From NCBI GenBank assembly GCA_964252015.1, contig CAXULW010000012.1:1-64000 (forward strand): DNA of 64,000 nt, written 5' to 3'. The notes under the pieces are model-generated. The model saw nothing but the letters and a program-made list of their open reading frames with translations. It had not been told where the DNA came from and searched no databases. Made by a program: the position numbers and the translations under genes. Below, one piece after another: positions 51,042 through 60,360 of this stretch (position 1 is its first letter; every line of letters starts with the position of its first letter). Source of the DNA: CAXSBR01 sp964252015. Its GTDB lineage: Bacteria > Actinomycetota > Actinomycetes > Mycobacteriales > Jatrophihabitantaceae.

Positions 51042-52364
51042 TCATCGGTGTGGCCCTCGCCCCCCACGGGGTGGGCCGGTGTTGGTCGCGAGCGCGCGCT
51101 GAGCGTCCCGTGTCGCTGAACGCAAACGGTCATTGGTGACCTGGCTGAGTAGATTTCGGTTGGCCGCGGAGAGTCGGGGAACGGTCGACGCGGTAGACCG
51201 ACGTTCGGCCGCGCGGGCGGCGAGTTCGACGCTCAGTAGACGCGCGCCGGCCAGCGCGTCACGGGCGCTGGTGAGATCGGTGGCGTCGGCGGTAATTAGC
51301 CCGGCACCTCGAAATCCGACGAGGTATTCCGGCACGCGCGTGTCACGTGGGGCAAAGTCGCGTGCGTAGGCAAGCAGGCGACCGGTCTCGGCCCACTCCG
51401 TCAGAGCGGCCTGGAGGTGCTCGGCGATTGCTGGCACGCGTTGTACAGCGTCGCGGACCGCGGCCGAGCAGATGATTGTGTCCGCCTGTCGGCGAAGGTT
51501 CGTGCTGGATGCGTGGGTAACGCTGCGCACTGCATCGTGCAGGGTGAGCGCGTAGCGCACGGGGGGCGGTACAGCGATCTGTGGTCGCCGGCTTCCGTCG
51601 TCGAAGGGATTGAGTGCGGCGCGTGCGGCGGCCCAACCCTGGCCGCAGCGCAGGGAGGCGTCGCGCAGCTCAGCGTCATCGAAAGGGGTCACATCTGCAG
51701 TGCTGCGCGACAAGGTCTCGACCGCGGTGCACACGGCCAAGTAGTCAGCCACCGACAGGCTAACGGCAGTTTCCCCGAGCGGTCGGGTCGAGTATTCGAC
51801 CCCTCCGATGGCATTGGCGATCACGTCAGCTGCTGGTCCGCTCGGATTGGGGACCGGGGACGGCACGGCCCATTCAAGCGGAACGCATGCCGCCGCGGAC
51901 GGTGGGTCGAGGGCGGCGCTGCGGGCCACGATCGTGGCCGCGGCATCAGCGACGATCAGGGCCCGTTGCCGATCGATGGGGGGTTCACCTCGCTCGACCA
52001 CTTCGATCAGCGGTCCGACGACGTCGACGATGGCCGTGGCGAACGCCCACCGATTCTCACAACCGAGTCCCTCGCGCAGAATCGAGACGGTGTCGGCGGC
52101 GGCCGCGGAAAGCTGAGCGAGCCGCCCGGTATCCCTGATGGCAGTTACGGCCGCCGCGGTAACGCATGCGCGTCCGGTTTCGCTGACCCAGCGTTCGCGT
52201 TCGGGCGCGCCGTCGGCGGTGAGCCCGTCGGCGGCGAGTCGCTTCAGGACCTCACCGAGGCGCGCCAGAGCGCACTCTGCATCAACCGAGTCCGCCGAAT
52301 GATCTGAGCTCTGGCGCGCCGCCTCGCCAAGCGCGTCAAGAATGCTCGCCGCAGTGGTGGCCAT
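51042..52364 (-). CDS. Ala-rich hypothetical protein of the conjugation module
   Basis: 440 residues, mostly helical and rich in Ala/Asp/Arg, with no transmembrane helix or signal peptide. Examples are FAPRDTRVPEYLVGFRGAGL and TDLTSARDALAGARLLSVEL. Codon use is like the conjugation genes around it. The start is joined to the end of the 52364-52702 gene. Function unknown. Confidence 0.65.
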   Translation of the reverse strand: MATTAASILDALGEAARQSSDHSADSVDAECALARLGEVLKRLAADGLTADGAPERERWVSETGRACVTAAAVTAIRDTGRLAQLSAAAADTVSILREGLGCENRWAFATAIVDVVGPLIEVVERGEPPIDRQRALIVADAAATIVARSAALDPPSAAACVPLEWAVPSPVPNPSGPAADVIANAIGGVEYSTRPLGETAVSLSVADYLAVCTAVETLSRSTADVTPFDDAELRDASLRCGQGWAAARAALNPFDDGSRRPQIAVPPPVRYALTLHDAVRSVTHASSTNLRRQADTIICSAAVRDAVQRVPAIAEHLQAALTEWAETGRLLAYARDFAPRDTRVPEYLVGFRGAGLITADATDLTSARDALAGARLLSVELAARAAERRSTASTVPRLSAANRNLLSQVTNDRLRSATRDAQRALATNTGPPRGGRGPHR

Positions 52365-52702
52365 CAGGGCAACAGGCGCAACGCACGCCGCCCATGCTCG
52401 GCTGCGTCACGGACGTCGCGGGCCGCGAACTGCTCCAGCGGCAGCGAACCGAGCAGCCTCAACGCGTCACGGACGAACGTCACGGCATCTCGGGCGTCGG
52501 CTCGAGCGGGCGGAGACACCATCGCCCGGGGTCCGTATGTCGCTACGGCATCGGTTAACCCTTGGTAAGCCGCGAGGCAGTGCAGCCGGGCGCCACCGTC
52601 GATTACGGCGGTTGTGCGCGCAGCAAGCCCAAATAGGGCGGCCGCCTCAGTCCGGATCAGGTTCGCGGCGGATTGGGGTGACGAGGGACGGTCTTGAGGC
52701 AT
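52364..52702 (-). CDS. Hypothetical protein of the conjugation module
   Basis: 112 residues, with a helical segment ARTTAVIDGGARLHCLAAYQ, GLTDAVATYG. The stop overlaps or abuts the ATG of the next gene at 52364, so the two are probably translated as a pair. No recognised family. Confidence 0.6.
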   Translation of the reverse strand: MPQDRPSSPQSAANLIRTEAAALFGLAARTTAVIDGGARLHCLAAYQGLTDAVATYGPRAMVSPPARADARDAVTFVRDALRLLGSLPLEQFAARDVRDAAEHGRRALRLLP

Positions 52703-53003
52703 GAGGCGCTCCTGCCAGGTGGCTGTTGGTTGGATTGGTTGTCGTAGCGCCAGGGTCGGCGCCGCAGGTGGCGCGTGGCGTACGGGTGGGGAACCTGTGG
52801 ACGAGCGGGGTGGGTGGGGACATCAGCGGCCGCGTAGTGGCATTGGTGTTTGTGCGGAGAGGTCGTCCCGAGTGACGTCGCGGGATGCCAGGGCTCCTGC
52901 GCGATCGTCACGGTGTCTAAATTGCTGCGCTGGAGTGGCGCGGGTGTTCACGTGATCCCCTCCTATCTCGCTGGTAAGTAAGAAGAAGAAGAAGACGACG
53001 ACC
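52703..53003. other. Intergenic with GAA/GAC-type simple repeat
   Basis: About 300 bases between two conjugation operons of the same strand. Near 52980-53000 there is a short run of GAA and GAC triplets (AAGAAGAAGAAGACGACGAC). Probably contains the promoter for the 52364-52702 gene; no clear elements recognised. Confidence 0.5.
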
Positions 53004-54530
53004 TCAGGCGAGGTGGCGAACGTCGACGATCTGGCCCGACCACTCGGTGGCCTCGGTCAGTTCGACGGGCACGCCGGTCTCGGGCGCTTGCACGATGTAT
53101 AGGTGTCGGCCGTCGCTCCTGGTGTCGTAGCCAGCGACCATGCCGACGTGGCCCGGCGCCGCGGCTGTGCCGTGCGCTCCGGGGATCATGACCAGGTCGC
53201 CGCTGACGGCCTGGGTGAGGTTCGTGGGCTCCGGAGTTCCGTTCCCGGTTTGCGCGGAGGCCAGGTGCGGGAGGGCGACTCCCGCTGTTGCCCATGCGGC
53301 CATCGTCAGTCCGGAGCAGTCGAAGGCGTTGGGCCCGGCGGCCGCGAAGACATAGGGCTTGCCGAGTTGCTGGAGTGCGTACTGCACCGCCGCGTTGCCC
53401 TTGGTGCTGCCGCTGAGCACCAGGCCGGCGGGCACCGTGGTCGTACCGGCGATGTTGTTTCCGGTGGGTCCGACGATGTTGCCGGCCGGTGTGCCGCCGG
53501 TTGTGACGCCGCTGCCGCCTGGGCAGATGATGCCGCCACCGGTGCCGGGCTGTGGACCGACGCTACGGGCTGCGACGGCGGCGAGGTTCGTCGTCGGGAA
53601 CCGCACTCCGGGGTCCCAGGTGTAGGCAGCCGTGAATGCGGCGAGTACTGCGGTTACGCCGCTGTCGGCGGCCATCGCTGATCGGACCCCGTTCCAGTGA
53701 CCGCCTTCCAGCAGGCTCACGGTGCCGGCGACACCGCTGTCGAAGGAGATGTATCGCTGCACACCGACCGAGTTGAAGTCGGTGCTGCCCGGTTCCTCGG
53801 TAACAGAGTTGAGCGGGTTGTACCTGTCGTTCTGCCCCTCCAGTTGGGCTACGGAGTAGAAGGCGTCCAGATTGCCGGTCGAGACCGGCAGATGCATTGT
53901 TTGCAGCACTTGCGTGAAGAATGCTTGCGTGCTCGTCCCGCCCGCGGTGGCGGTGCCGCCGGTGTTGCCCGCGGCGGTTGAGGCGCCGGCCCACAACTGA
54001 CCGGTCAGCTGCTCTGCGAGCTCGGCGTTGGGCTGGTACCGCTCCGGGTGCCCCGATCCTTGTACTGCTTGGGCGTCGGTGCCGATCGAGTTGGTCTGCC
54101 AGTCCGGGACCCGCAGCAGATGGTCAAGGAAGGCGTTGGTGGCATTCACCGGATCGTCGGCCACTGCTTTGCCGTAGATCGCCACCCGCTGCTGGAACAG
54201 CCCTTCTGAGTCGTGATCGATCTGGGTGGCCGAGTTGCGCAACGTCGACTCGGTGTAGGCGGCGTCCACGGCTACCACCGCGGCGAAGACAGGCAGCTTC
54301 CGGCCGGCGGCGACCGACACGATTGTTTGCGCGTTGCCCATCTGATCGGCGTCCAGCGCGACGCCGTCGATCACCGCCCCGGTGCCCGCGCCGCCGCACT
54401 GTCCGGCCGGTGGCGGGCTGGCGCCGGCCGCGGCCCCAAGGATGAGGAACGGGAAGATGACCATGAACAGACCGAGGTAGGCCACCACGCCGATCGCCAG
54501 TCCCATGCCGGTCTTCTTGTCGTCGCCCAT
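53004..54530 (-). CDS. Membrane-anchored NlpC/P60 peptidoglycan hydrolase (VirB1-like, conjugation)
   Basis: 508 residues. A single transmembrane helix at about 12-34 (VVAYLGLFMVIFPFLILGAA) is followed by two lysozyme-like modules, marked by DAAYTESTLRNSATQIDHDS, EGLFQQRVAIYG and by LEGQNDRYNPLNSVTEEPGS. The C-terminal NlpC/P60 domain has the catalytic triad: Cys405 in NAFDCSGLTMAAW, His461 in PGHVGMVAGYD and Gln481 in YIVQAPETG. It would cut the cell wall locally for assembly of the transfer channel. The stop is followed by about 40 bases to the next gene. Confidence 0.88.
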   Translation of the reverse strand: MGDDKKTGMGLAIGVVAYLGLFMVIFPFLILGAAAGASPPPAGQCGGAGTGAVIDGVALDADQMGNAQTIVSVAAGRKLPVFAAVVAVDAAYTESTLRNSATQIDHDSEGLFQQRVAIYGKAVADDPVNATNAFLDHLLRVPDWQTNSIGTDAQAVQGSGHPERYQPNAELAEQLTGQLWAGASTAAGNTGGTATAGGTSTQAFFTQVLQTMHLPVSTGNLDAFYSVAQLEGQNDRYNPLNSVTEEPGSTDFNSVGVQRYISFDSGVAGTVSLLEGGHWNGVRSAMAADSGVTAVLAAFTAAYTWDPGVRFPTTNLAAVAARSVGPQPGTGGGIICPGGSGVTTGGTPAGNIVGPTGNNIAGTTTVPAGLVLSGSTKGNAAVQYALQQLGKPYVFAAAGPNAFDCSGLTMAAWATAGVALPHLASAQTGNGTPEPTNLTQAVSGDLVMIPGAHGTAAAPGHVGMVAGYDTRSDGRHLYIVQAPETGVPVELTEATEWSGQIVDVRHLA

Positions 54531-54533
54531 GGC

Positions 54534-56015
54534 TTACACCGCAGCGAGCGCTTGATTTGTATAGGTGAGCTGGCGCTCGAGCGGAGTGAGTATCGTCTCG
54601 ACTTTGAACGGTCGGTCGCCGACCAGCCAAAACGCCCTGCCCTTTCCTGCCATAGCCCACTCCGTGATCAGATTCTGTCCCATCGGCGGGATGTTCAGCA
54701 GGCTCGACAATTCCTCGGCGACGGCGTGGTCCTGGCCGTGCAGCACCTTGATGTCGCCCAGGTGCAGCAGGTCTTTGGCGATCGCAACAGCCTGTGATCC
54801 ATGCGCGCCGGCCGACAGCGGATCGGACGGCTTGTGGTAGATAACGACCTGCACGTCGCCGTCGCGGCGCGACAGCCGCAGGTTCGCGTCCAGGCTCTTG
54901 ACCGCCTCGACGCCCAAGCGCATCTGCTTCCATGTCTCGTCGCGTACGACGACCCGAAGATCGCCTGGGTCCGCGATTTCGCGCATCGCCTGGCCCCACG
55001 AGTTCAAGCAGGTCAGTGCGATGCCGACCGCCTCGTCACCGAGCGGTTCGAGCCGTGAGAGCGATAGCGACTGGATGGGTGCACGCCAGTCGACGTTGAT
55101 CGTTGTTTTCTCATCGAACAGGCCGGCGAGGTGTCCCTCGACCAGCTGGCCAAGGGCATCACGTAGCAGGCGAGTCTCGTCGAGGAAGTGTTGCCGGTTG
55201 CGATAGCGGCACTCACTGATCAGCTCGGGGCTGGGCTCGTTCAGCGCATGCCACAGCTGCGGGACGGTGACCTCGCACAGCACCGAATTGCCCGGCGCAT
55301 ACCCGGTGAGCTCGCGCAGTGCGGCGCTGACCGCCTTCTCATCGGAGGGGCTGAACGGCACTCGGTTGTCGCCGATCTTCTGGCTGCCAACCAGACCGCG
55401 GATCAGGACCAGCCATCGGGCGAAGACGATCGCTGATCGCCTCTGGGCTTCGACACGGTTTAGCCGGTTCCAACCCTGGCCCAGCGGGCCGAGGGCGAGC
55501 GGGTTTATGCGCACGAGCATGCCGTGGCCGATCACGAACGGCTCGACGCCGAGCGCCCGGCACATGGCCTCGTACTCGTCCTTGGTGTCACCGAGGATGA
55601 GCACCCGGTAGCCGAAGTCCATCATCCGGATGCAGAACACCTTCACGGTTGCCGATTTGCCGCGGCCCGGCTTGCCGAACACGAACACGTTGGGGTTGGT
55701 CACCGGGATCTCGTCGTCGGTGACCCATCCGACCGGGTCGCAGTAGAACGCACCCCCGGAGAGCAGGTCGATACCCATTTGTGCGCCGGTCGGTGGGAGT
55801 CCGTTGCTGGCGATCAGCGGCCAGAACACGGGCGTTTGCTCCGAGGTCATCCGCCACTGCGACAACGGCGCGGCTGCCGGCGACCATCCGGCGTAGCGGG
55901 CCGCGCGCCCGCGCCGCGGCACCATGCCGTGAAAAGGGCTCTTGTCTGCCAGCGGCTTGGTGGCCGTCAGCCGGGTCGGCACGTCGTGCCCGAAGTCCGA
56001 CAGCAGGTTCGCCAC
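54534..56015 (-). CDS. VirB4-like type IV secretion ATPase
   Basis: 493 residues from the GTG at 56015 (VANLLSDFGHDVPTRLTATK), 27 bases after the stop of the SCO6880-like gene. The frame is open to 56231, but that extension is Arg/Pro-rich. Walker A is FVFGKPGRGKSATVKVFCIR (residues 114-121). Walker B is VVVRDETWKQMRLGVEAVKS (Asp-Glu), and a final LERQLTYTNQALAAV is seen. Family members of the VirB4/TraC type hydrolyse ATP to energise pilus biogenesis and channel assembly. Confidence 0.88.
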   Translation of the reverse strand: MANLLSDFGHDVPTRLTATKPLADKSPFHGMVPRRGRAARYAGWSPAAAPLSQWRMTSEQTPVFWPLIASNGLPPTGAQMGIDLLSGGAFYCDPVGWVTDDEIPVTNPNVFVFGKPGRGKSATVKVFCIRMMDFGYRVLILGDTKDEYEAMCRALGVEPFVIGHGMLVRINPLALGPLGQGWNRLNRVEAQRRSAIVFARWLVLIRGLVGSQKIGDNRVPFSPSDEKAVSAALRELTGYAPGNSVLCEVTVPQLWHALNEPSPELISECRYRNRQHFLDETRLLRDALGQLVEGHLAGLFDEKTTINVDWRAPIQSLSLSRLEPLGDEAVGIALTCLNSWGQAMREIADPGDLRVVVRDETWKQMRLGVEAVKSLDANLRLSRRDGDVQVVIYHKPSDPLSAGAHGSQAVAIAKDLLHLGDIKVLHGQDHAVAEELSSLLNIPPMGQNLITEWAMAGKGRAFWLVGDRPFKVETILTPLERQLTYTNQALAAV

Positions 56016-56044
56016 GCCCCGGCCACGCCGCGCGGTCGGCGCCC

Positions 56045-57559
56045 TCAACGTCGCCCCCGGCGGCGGGGAAGGCCGATGCCCAGCGGGATGGCCGCGGCGG
56101 CGAAGCCAGCGTCCTGAGCCAGGTCGAGTCGTTGAGGGATGAACCCGGCGACGCGGATGGAGGCGTCCAATCTGCGCCCGTACTCCGGGACGGGCCAGTG
56201 GTTCGGGATCGTGATCGACGCTGCGGCGCACGGGCGGACCAGCGCCCGGCCCTTGGCCAGCTTGGCGTCCATGTCCGCCACTCGCTGGTTGGCTCGCCGC
56301 TGCCGTGCCCGCTCCAGACGCCCGCTCTTGCGGCGCAGCTCGCTGCCGACGATGGCTGACATCTCCTCGCGGCCGACCAGCTTGTCAGCGCCCTGCTGCG
56401 ACATCACCGGGTAGAACACCGTTACTGAGCGGCGTTCTCCCGGCGCGGAGGGCACGAACACTGGCGCGAGGGCACCAAGGATCGCCCCTTGGTCGGGCAG
56501 CATGATCGTGTCGGTTACCGATGTCCATGCGTCGTGGTTGTAGTGCCGCACCTCGGTGTAGGCGCTGGACGGCCCGGCTGCGGCCATCGGCACGCCGGTG
56601 ACCACGGACGCGTCGTCGGCGCCGGCAAGATCAGCGGCGACCAGCGCAGCCCGGTCGCCGGGGGCAAAGCCGGTGCGGATCGCCACCGCGAGTCCTGGCG
56701 AGTCAAGCCAGGTCACGCTGGTACAGCCGACCCCGCCCTTCAACCGGGTTTCGATCTCGCTCATCGCGCCGTACAGCACGCGGGCGCGTCCGTCGACACC
56801 GCCGCCCGACTCCTTTGCCGCGCGGGAGATTCGAGCCTCGGAAACGACCAGCGTCACGAACGCCTCGTTGCGTACCGCCGCCGGCGTGAGCGTGGCCGAC
56901 AGTTGTTCGTTGACCTGCTTGGCCAGCACCGGCGCGCCAACGCGTCGGTGCCGCGTCTCCCAGGCGGCGCGTTCGGCTCCGTCGTCGGGCACCGTACGCA
57001 CCTGGATCGCGAGCAGGTCGATCAGTTCGGTGCGGGCAGCGATCTCGTGCAGCTCGGCGAGACCGGCACCCATGCTTGCCCGGTCCTCAACCTCGGCCAG
57101 GCCGATACCGGGGTGGACGATGCGAGCGACCGCCGCCCAGGTCCGCTCCGACGTATTCTGCACGATCGCCGGCCTGACCATCGTGTGTCCGTAGGGCGGC
57201 CCGTCGTGCATCCGAACCCCGGCCAGCACCCCCGGCAGGTCAGCCTCGTCGAGGTCGGCGGCCGTTCCGGCCGCCACCTTCGACTGCCAGCGTGTCCAAC
57301 CCATGGCTCCTCCAAGCGCAAACATCGCAAGGTCGTAGACCCAGCGAGCGACCGACCGGCCGCGCATCGGAACGGCGACGAGCACGATCAGCAGCGCCCA
57401 CACGGGAAGCCAGGCAGCGAATAGCAGCCAGGCGTGGCTGTTGAGCGCCAGCAGGTCCGGCATTCCGGCGATGACCACCAGGGTCAGCTGTATCCCGCTC
57501 AGGCCAAAGAACCAGCCCGCTCGGTCGCGGGAGTAGTCGTTGTACTCGATGGCGCTCAC
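56045..57559 (-). CDS. SCO6880-like conjugation protein
   Basis: 504 residues. Two transmembrane helices at about 18-35 and 40-60 (SGIQLTLVVIAGMPDLLALN and AWLLFAAWLPVWALLIVLVA) are followed by a soluble PrgI/SCO6880-type domain (VRPAIVQNTSERTWAAVARI, VHPGIGLAEVEDRASMGAGL). SCO6880 proteins are a hallmark of actinobacterial type IV secretion, positioned between the TrbL-like and VirB4 genes as here. It probably belongs to the membrane core of the transfer channel. Confidence 0.85.
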   Translation of the reverse strand: MSAIEYNDYSRDRAGWFFGLSGIQLTLVVIAGMPDLLALNSHAWLLFAAWLPVWALLIVLVAVPMRGRSVARWVYDLAMFALGGAMGWTRWQSKVAAGTAADLDEADLPGVLAGVRMHDGPPYGHTMVRPAIVQNTSERTWAAVARIVHPGIGLAEVEDRASMGAGLAELHEIAARTELIDLLAIQVRTVPDDGAERAAWETRHRRVGAPVLAKQVNEQLSATLTPAAVRNEAFVTLVVSEARISRAAKESGGGVDGRARVLYGAMSEIETRLKGGVGCTSVTWLDSPGLAVAIRTGFAPGDRAALVAADLAGADDASVVTGVPMAAAGPSSAYTEVRHYNHDAWTSVTDTIMLPDQGAILGALAPVFVPSAPGERRSVTVFYPVMSQQGADKLVGREEMSAIVGSELRRKSGRLERARQRRANQRVADMDAKLAKGRALVRPCAAASITIPNHWPVPEYGRRLDASIRVAGFIPQRLDLAQDAGFAAAAIPLGIGLPRRRGRR

Positions 57560-57607
57560 CGCTCACCCCCGTACGCGGCACGTGGTGCTGTGACGGGAGT
57601 CGCTTGC

Positions 57608-59173
57608 TCAGACCGGGACAACGGGCACCTCCGCGGCAGCCCCGCCGGCGGCGCTGCCAGCCCCGCCAGCCCCGCCTGCACCGCCGGGCCCGCCACCGGG
57701 CGCCCAGGGCAGACCGCCCCCAACGCCGCCTCCGGTGGTCGGCGTCGGCGGCTGCGGCATCGGTGGTGTGGGTGGGGTCGGTGCGCCTCCGTCGCCGCCG
57801 CTGGACCCGTCGAGTCCGCCGTCTCCGCCCCCGTTGCCCGTCCCGGACGCAGCCGACGGGCCAGCCGACGACCTTCGTGACGCTCCCCCGCCGCTGCTGT
57901 CTGATTCGTGACCGAAATACGGCGCTTGATGGCCGACGCCGGCGCTGCCGAGCATGTCCGAGCCGATCGACGCCGCTTTCGTGGTGACCTTGCCGACCGC
58001 CTGCATTCCGGCGCCCACCGCCTGTCCTGCGGCGCCGAACATGCCGCTGAACCGGCTCGCGGTCTGCGCGTCGGCTGACGCCTCCCCGGCCGAGCGACCG
58101 CTGGCGTCCTGCTTGGTCGCCGCGCCGCTGCCTGCGGACTGGGGGTCGCCGCCAGCCGAAGCGCCTTTGCCGGAGAGCAATCCAGCCATGCCCCCGTTGG
58201 CGGCGAACGACGTGCGCATCGCCGCCCCGCTTGGTGTGCCCGGGTCAACGAACGCAAGCAGCCGGAACAGCAGCAGCGGGCAGATCGCGCCAATGAGGAT
58301 GATCAGGCAGCCCGTAACGGCCATGCCGACGCTGGCGGCCTGCCACTGTTGGCCCGCTTTCGAGATCTGGTCGATCGTGCAGTTGTGTCCGCACGACAGC
58401 TTCCTGGGCGGCTCGATCGTGCCCTCACAGATTTGAATGCCGATGCCGAGCACCAGCGCGGCCAGCGGCGACATGAGCAGAGTGGACAGAAACCAGCGGA
58501 ACGACTTCCAGAACCACGCCCGCGTAGACTCCGACATCAGCCCGGCCGCCGAGATTGGTGACGTGCTGGCCAGGATCAACAACGCGGCCTCACGGACCAG
58601 CATCAGAAGCATGTAGCCGATCGCGGCCGGGAAGATGATAAAGATCGTGCACATTCCTAGCACCGTGGCAACGACCGTGTCGTCGATCCTGGTGGGCCAA
58701 TCGGCGCTGGTTGGCACGTCGCTGAACGTGTCGACGTGCAGCAGGGCGCTCAGCAGTCCCTTGGTGAGGCCGCCGGTGGCGGTGACCAGGATGGCGCAGA
58801 CCGTGCAGTAACCGATCCACACGCCCCAAAACTGGATTGTGCCGATCATGACCCGCGCGATCGACTGGCCGTTGCGCTGCCAAGCCGCGACGCCGATCTG
58901 TACTAGGCCGAGCAGCGCTGCCAAGAAAGCGCCTATTGCGAAGGTGTAGGGAAGCACCCGGGCCAGCGGTCCGGTGGTGGACAGGTCCGGCGTGGTGAAC
59001 GCGTCGATGATCTTGAATGCGAGTCCGAGCACCCACAGGCCAGCTGACCACAACGCGGTCATGGCGGCCTTCCAGACGTCGCCCACCGCAGCGCTGGCGG
59101 CTGAGCCGAGCCAGTTCAACGGGCTCAGGCTGCTGAGGCTGAATGCGACAACCTTGGTGTGCCCGTTACCCAT
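57608..59173 (-). CDS. TrbL/VirB6-like channel protein
   Basis: 521 residues. Eight or so hydrophobic segments occupy residues 25-330 (ALWSAGLWVLGLAFKIIDAF, VLPYTFAIGAFLAALLGLVQ, GTIQFWGVWIGYCTVCAILV, IIFPAAIGYMLLMLVREAAL). The C-terminal 190 residues are Gly/Ser/Ala-rich, with many SGG and GGG tracts, and probably disordered outside the membrane. Forms the inner-membrane channel of the conjugation apparatus. Confidence 0.85.
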   Translation of the reverse strand: MGNGHTKVVAFSLSSLSPLNWLGSAASAAVGDVWKAAMTALWSAGLWVLGLAFKIIDAFTTPDLSTTGPLARVLPYTFAIGAFLAALLGLVQIGVAAWQRNGQSIARVMIGTIQFWGVWIGYCTVCAILVTATGGLTKGLLSALLHVDTFSDVPTSADWPTRIDDTVVATVLGMCTIFIIFPAAIGYMLLMLVREAALLILASTSPISAAGLMSESTRAWFWKSFRWFLSTLLMSPLAALVLGIGIQICEGTIEPPRKLSCGHNCTIDQISKAGQQWQAASVGMAVTGCLIILIGAICPLLLFRLLAFVDPGTPSGAAMRTSFAANGGMAGLLSGKGASAGGDPQSAGSGAATKQDASGRSAGEASADAQTASRFSGMFGAAGQAVGAGMQAVGKVTTKAASIGSDMLGSAGVGHQAPYFGHESDSSGGGASRRSSAGPSAASGTGNGGGDGGLDGSSGGDGGAPTPPTPPMPQPPTPTTGGGVGGGLPWAPGGGPGGAGGAGGAGSAAGGAAAEVPVVPV

Positions 59174-60038
59174 TCCGCAGATCCTTGTATCCGATGGCGA
59201 TAGCGGACTCGGTGTCTGCCCATACGGAGGGAGGGTCGGCGGGCTCGGGCCCGGGACCGATCACCCATCGGTCGTCTTGCCAGACCATCCGTTCGCAGTC
59301 GGCCTCGGCTACGTGCTGCGTGGAGTTGAGGGTGACGTCGAATTGGAAGTCGACGCACGGGATAACGAAGTCAGCTCCGATCGCGCCCTTGATCAGCCCC
59401 ATGACCGGGGTGACGACGATGGCCAGCTGCGCTGACCCGCCGCCGGACAGGCCTGCGGCGGAAAGAAAGTCGGCCATGGCCGCGATCCCGCTCCACGACT
59501 GTTCGGTGGGGCCGCCCGGTGAGGCCCAGCCGCCGATCACGGCGCGGACGCCCGACAGCGTGCCCGACTGCATCGCGGTCTGGTCGATGGCGGCCATTCG
59601 CGCCAGCGCACCGACCGGCGTATGGCGGAAACCGGTCCGTACGCCGGCCGCGCCGGTCCTCGTCGCCTTCGGGGTGATCAGCACGCCCGGGTTGCGCGTA
59701 GAGACAGGGGCTGGCTGCGCGGCGCTGAGGTCCACGGTTGGCATCGGCTTACTAGCCAGCGCGTCCTCGGCGTACTGCTCGGTGCCGAGGTCAGCGGTAG
59801 AGGTCGGTCGCGGCGACTGTATGACTGACCCGTCGTTATTGGCGTTCACGGGTGCGGCGGCCGCGCTGTGGTGTCCGGGATTGACGGTGTAGTAGACCGC
59901 CAGCCCGATCCCGAACACCGCCAGCAGGCAGGCGGCGAGAGCCATGCCCAGGATCGCGATCAGCTTTCCGCGCTCCCACGGCTGTGCCGCTACCGGGGTG
60001 AGTGTTCTCCCCGGCCGGCGCCGAACCAGGCCGGACAT
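59166..60038 (-). CDS. Conjugation assembly protein with single membrane anchor
   Basis: 290 residues from ATG 60038, sharing one base with the stop of the upstream gene (TGATG). A single N-terminal transmembrane helix at about 28-50 (LIAILGMALAACLLAVFGIG, LAVYYTV) is followed by an Asn/Ser linker and a globular outside domain (DFVIPCVDFQFDVTLNSTQH, VAEADCERMVWQDDRWVIGP), with two Cys that could form a disulfide. Overall size and topology resemble VirB8/TraF-like parts of the actinobacterial type IV system; the exact family is inferred. Confidence 0.7.
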   Translation of the reverse strand: MSGLVRRRPGRTLTPVAAQPWERGKLIAILGMALAACLLAVFGIGLAVYYTVNPGHHSAAAAPVNANNDGSVIQSPRPTSTADLGTEQYAEDALASKPMPTVDLSAAQPAPVSTRNPGVLITPKATRTGAAGVRTGFRHTPVGALARMAAIDQTAMQSGTLSGVRAVIGGWASPGGPTEQSWSGIAAMADFLSAAGLSGGGSAQLAIVVTPVMGLIKGAIGADFVIPCVDFQFDVTLNSTQHVAEADCERMVWQDDRWVIGPGPEPADPPSVWADTESAIAIGYKDLRNG

Positions 60039-60340
60039 CAGCAGCCCGACCCGGTGATCCCGGCGAGGATGCCCAGGATGGTGACGTACAGGATGGCGGC
60101 CATCACGACGATGCCCAGGCCCATCGCGCCGTAGCGCGAAGCGTGAGGGTGGGAGAAGATGCGGCCGATCAGGATCGACCCGATCGACACCAGCGCGGCG
60201 ATGATGATCAGAGCGAGCACGCCCCACTTCACCCAGCTGGTGATCTCGTTGGCGTAGGCCTGCATGCCAGGAGGAGCCTTCGGGCAGACCCCCTTCGCCT
60301 GATTCGCTAGCAGGACGCCGGTTTTGACGTGCGCTATCAC
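60038..60340 (-). CDS. VirB2/TrbC-like small membrane protein
   Basis: 100 residues, two helices at about 37-55 (WVKWGVLALIIIAALVSIGS) and 70-92 (AMGLGIVVMAAILYVTILGI). There is a single N-terminal Cys and a C-terminal Cys (PKAPPG with C, ITGSGC). The position directly upstream of the assembly protein and downstream of the ParA-like gene fits the pilin-like or TrbC subunit of the channel. Confidence 0.7.
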   Translation of the reverse strand: MIAHVKTGVLLANQAKGVCPKAPPGMQAYANEITSWVKWGVLALIIIAALVSIGSILIGRIFSHPHASRYGAMGLGIVVMAAILYVTILGILAGITGSGC

Positions 60341-60360
60341 GCTGATCCCTTCCTCGTGAC